Made by a program: the position numbers and the translations under genes
Notes under the pieces: model-generated
What the model was told of the DNA's origin: nothing
Database searches by the model: none
What the model saw: the letters and a program-made list of their open reading frames with translations, nothing else
Origin: Acetofilamentum sp.
Lineage (GTDB): Bacteria > Bacteroidota > Bacteroidia > Bacteroidales > JAFGUD01
Reading direction: 5' to 3'
NCBI GenBank assembly: GCA_020722645.1
Contig: DYKL01000183.1
Coordinates: 1 to 7,145 of the forward strand
Length of the DNA stretch: 7,145 bases
Shown: piece after piece, positions 5,743 through 7,145 of the stretch
Layout: each line of letters opens with the position of its first letter
Numbering within the stretch: the first letter of the stretch is position 1

Positions 5743-6864
5743 ATGTCAGTAGAAATTAAAGAAGTTATCACAAAAAGTGATATAAAAAAATTTGTTGAAT
5801 TACAATTTGAGTTGTACAAGGGTAATAAATTCTGGGCTCCGCCGTTGAAAAAAGGTGAACTAAAATATCTTGACCCATCTAAAAATCCGGCTTTTTCTTA
5901 TGCTGACGCTAAATTTTATATTGCATTAAAAGACGGCAAAGTAGTTGGTAGAGTTGGCGCAATTGTCAATCATAAATATAACGAAAAAATCGGTAAAAAA
6001 TATGTTCGTATAACTAAACCTGAATTTATTAACGATATTGAAGTTGTTGATGCTTTAATTAAAAAAGTTGAAGAATTCGGAAAATCAAAAGGAATGGACA
6101 CAATTCACGGACCGCTTGGTTTTTCTAATCTTGATACACAAGGTCTTTTAATAGAAGGTTTTGAAGAAATACAGTCAGTTGCATCGGTTTATCATTTGCC
6201 TTATTATAAAGACCATTTTGACAGACTTGGTTTTGCAAAAGAAAATGACTGGGTTGAATTTCAGCTTAAACTGACAGATGAACCACTCCAAAAAGCATCA
6301 AGAGGCTCGGCTATGATTCAAAAAAGATATGGCTTTGAGGTTCAAAGTTTTACAAGTACAAATGAAATGAAACAGCACGCCTCGATTGTTTTTGACATTA
6401 TAAATGAGGCATTTGAAGTTTTACCTTATACCACACCTTTTGCTCCTGAATTGAAGCAATATTACATTGATAAATATTTCGATATTTTAAATCCTAAATA
6501 CGTAAAAGCTGTCAAAAAAGACAATGAACTTGTGGGATTTCAAATAGCAGTTCCTTCTATGTCAAAAGCTATGCAAAAAGCTAACGGTAAACTGTCAATC
6601 GGTGGCATTTTGGCACTGATGAAAGCCCGAAAACAAAACGATACTGCCGATTTATTTCTGACAGGTGTTGTTAAAAAACATCAAAATGCCGGCGTTGCTG
6701 TTATTTTGTTTTCAGAAGTTCAAAATGCACTGCATAATGACGGTATTGATATTTTTGAAACTACCGGTATTTTTGAAACAAATAATGAAGTTATTGCAAA
6801 CTGGAAAAATTACGAACATAAATTACACAAACGTAGAAGATGTTATGTGAAATCAATTTCTTAA
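5743..6864 (+). CDS. Two-domain GNAT-like acetyltransferase family protein (YghO-like)
   Basis: This 373-residue soluble protein belongs to a GNAT-fold family widespread in bacteria, of which E. coli YghO is an example. Bacteroidota members are sometimes labelled, on weak grounds, as GTP cyclohydrolase. The first half has the typical FWAPPLKKGELKYLDPSKNP entry (30-49), a GKVVGRVGAIVN strand (65-76) and the block HGPLGFSNLDTQGLLIEGF (122-140), then YHLPYYKDHFDRLGF (150-164) and DW (169-170). The second half carries another GNAT-like core: ELVGFQIAVPSMSKAM (262-277) and DLFLTGVVKKHQNAGVAVILF (303-323), where QNAGVA fills the acetyl-CoA loop. ETTGIFETNN and a final KRRRCYV closing strand complete it. 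No signal peptide or membrane segment is seen. Length is normal and the frame is intact. The substrate is unknown. It stands alone after the tRNA terminator, and an octamer repeat array begins immediately after its stop, so no terminator is visible. Confidence 0.82.
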   Translation: MSVEIKEVITKSDIKKFVELQFELYKGNKFWAPPLKKGELKYLDPSKNPAFSYADAKFYIALKDGKVVGRVGAIVNHKYNEKIGKKYVRITKPEFINDIEVVDALIKKVEEFGKSKGMDTIHGPLGFSNLDTQGLLIEGFEEIQSVASVYHLPYYKDHFDRLGFAKENDWVEFQLKLTDEPLQKASRGSAMIQKRYGFEVQSFTSTNEMKQHASIVFDIINEAFEVLPYTTPFAPELKQYYIDKYFDILNPKYVKAVKKDNELVGFQIAVPSMSKAMQKANGKLSIGGILALMKARKQNDTADLFLTGVVKKHQNAGVAVILFSEVQNALHNDGIDIFETTGIFETNNEVIANWKNYEHKLHKRRRCYVKSIS

Positions 6865-7145
6865 ACAATTAGTCAATTAGCCAATTTGATAATTAGTCAA
6901 TTAGTCAATTAGCCAATTTGATAATTAGTCAATTAGTCAATTTGATAATTAGTCAATTAGTCAATTAGTCAATTAGTCAATTAGTCAATTAGCAAATTAG
7001 CAAATTAGCAAATTAGTCAATTAGCAAATTAGCAAATTAGCAAATTAGTCAATTAGCAAATTAGCAAATTAGCAAATTAGCAAATTAGTCAATTAGCAAA
7101 TTAGCAAATTAGCAAATTAGCAAATTAGTCAATTAGCAAATTAGC
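6865..7145. repeat. Octamer tandem array with higher-order pattern
   Basis: From the base after the GNAT-like stop codon to the window end, the DNA consists of 35 uninterrupted 8-bp units plus one base, with no indels. Main variants are TCAATTAG (T) and CAAATTAG (C), plus CCAATTTG, TCAATTTG and ATAATTAG near the left end. Units 2-9 form two identical 32-bp blocks (T, CCAATTTG, ATAATTAG, T). Units 12-16 are five T. From unit 16 the order is T-CCC, T-CCC, T-CCCC, T-CCCC, T-C. The array runs off the window. All reading frames meet TAG or TAA at least every 24 bp, so it is non-coding. Confidence 0.97.

Noticed and set aside
6865..7145. CRISPR array
   Set aside because: Units are 8 bp with no unique spacers; this is a simple tandem repeat.

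Overview
The window looks like a piece of a Bacteroidota (probably Bacteroidales-type) genome. It is very AT-rich, no Shine-Dalgarno motif precedes any start codon, and three places carry the Bacteroidota -7 promoter box TAnnTTTG. The proteins (a DUF2752 membrane protein, a large ATP-binding/permease fusion with a TerB-like N-terminus, and a two-domain GNAT-like protein) are of types common in that phylum. Whether the region is core chromosome or accessory cannot be decided from the sequence.

Layout. Positions 1-303 hold nothing recognisable. A small DUF2752 membrane protein lies on the minus strand (304-600, GTG start). A 230-bp AT-rich divergent region with several small dyads and two outward-facing promoter candidates separates it from a plus-strand gene set: a ParA-type ATPase (831-1595), a 96-residue charged protein (1722-2012) and a 1028-residue ABCG-type half-transporter with an N-terminal TerB-like region (2033-5119). 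No ParB gene or parS-like site is visible, so the ParA is an orphan. The small protein begins with a peptide resembling the ParA-activating N-terminus of ParB proteins. The three genes run in one direction with gaps of 126 and 20 bp, which suggests one transcription unit. My inference is that the ParA ATPase and the small protein act together, possibly to position or control the transporter.

Downstream, a well-formed promoter (5174-5205) leads first into a tRNA-like remnant (5220-5302). Two TCCCGAT/ATCGGGA palindromes interrupt its D arm and replace its anticodon arm. Next comes a tRNA with CAT anticodon (5311-5384, probably elongator tRNA-Met) with an A-C mismatch in its acceptor stem, followed by a clear intrinsic terminator (5396-5434). 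After about 300 bp with no gene comes a GNAT-like protein (5743-6864). Its stop codon is followed immediately by an octamer tandem array that fills the rest of the window (6865-7145 and beyond), with strict 8-bp periodicity and a higher-order pattern of 32- and 40-bp blocks.

The most notable items are the ParA / small protein / TerB-ABCG gene set, the palindrome-invaded tRNA remnant in the leader of a working tRNA, and the nested octamer array.
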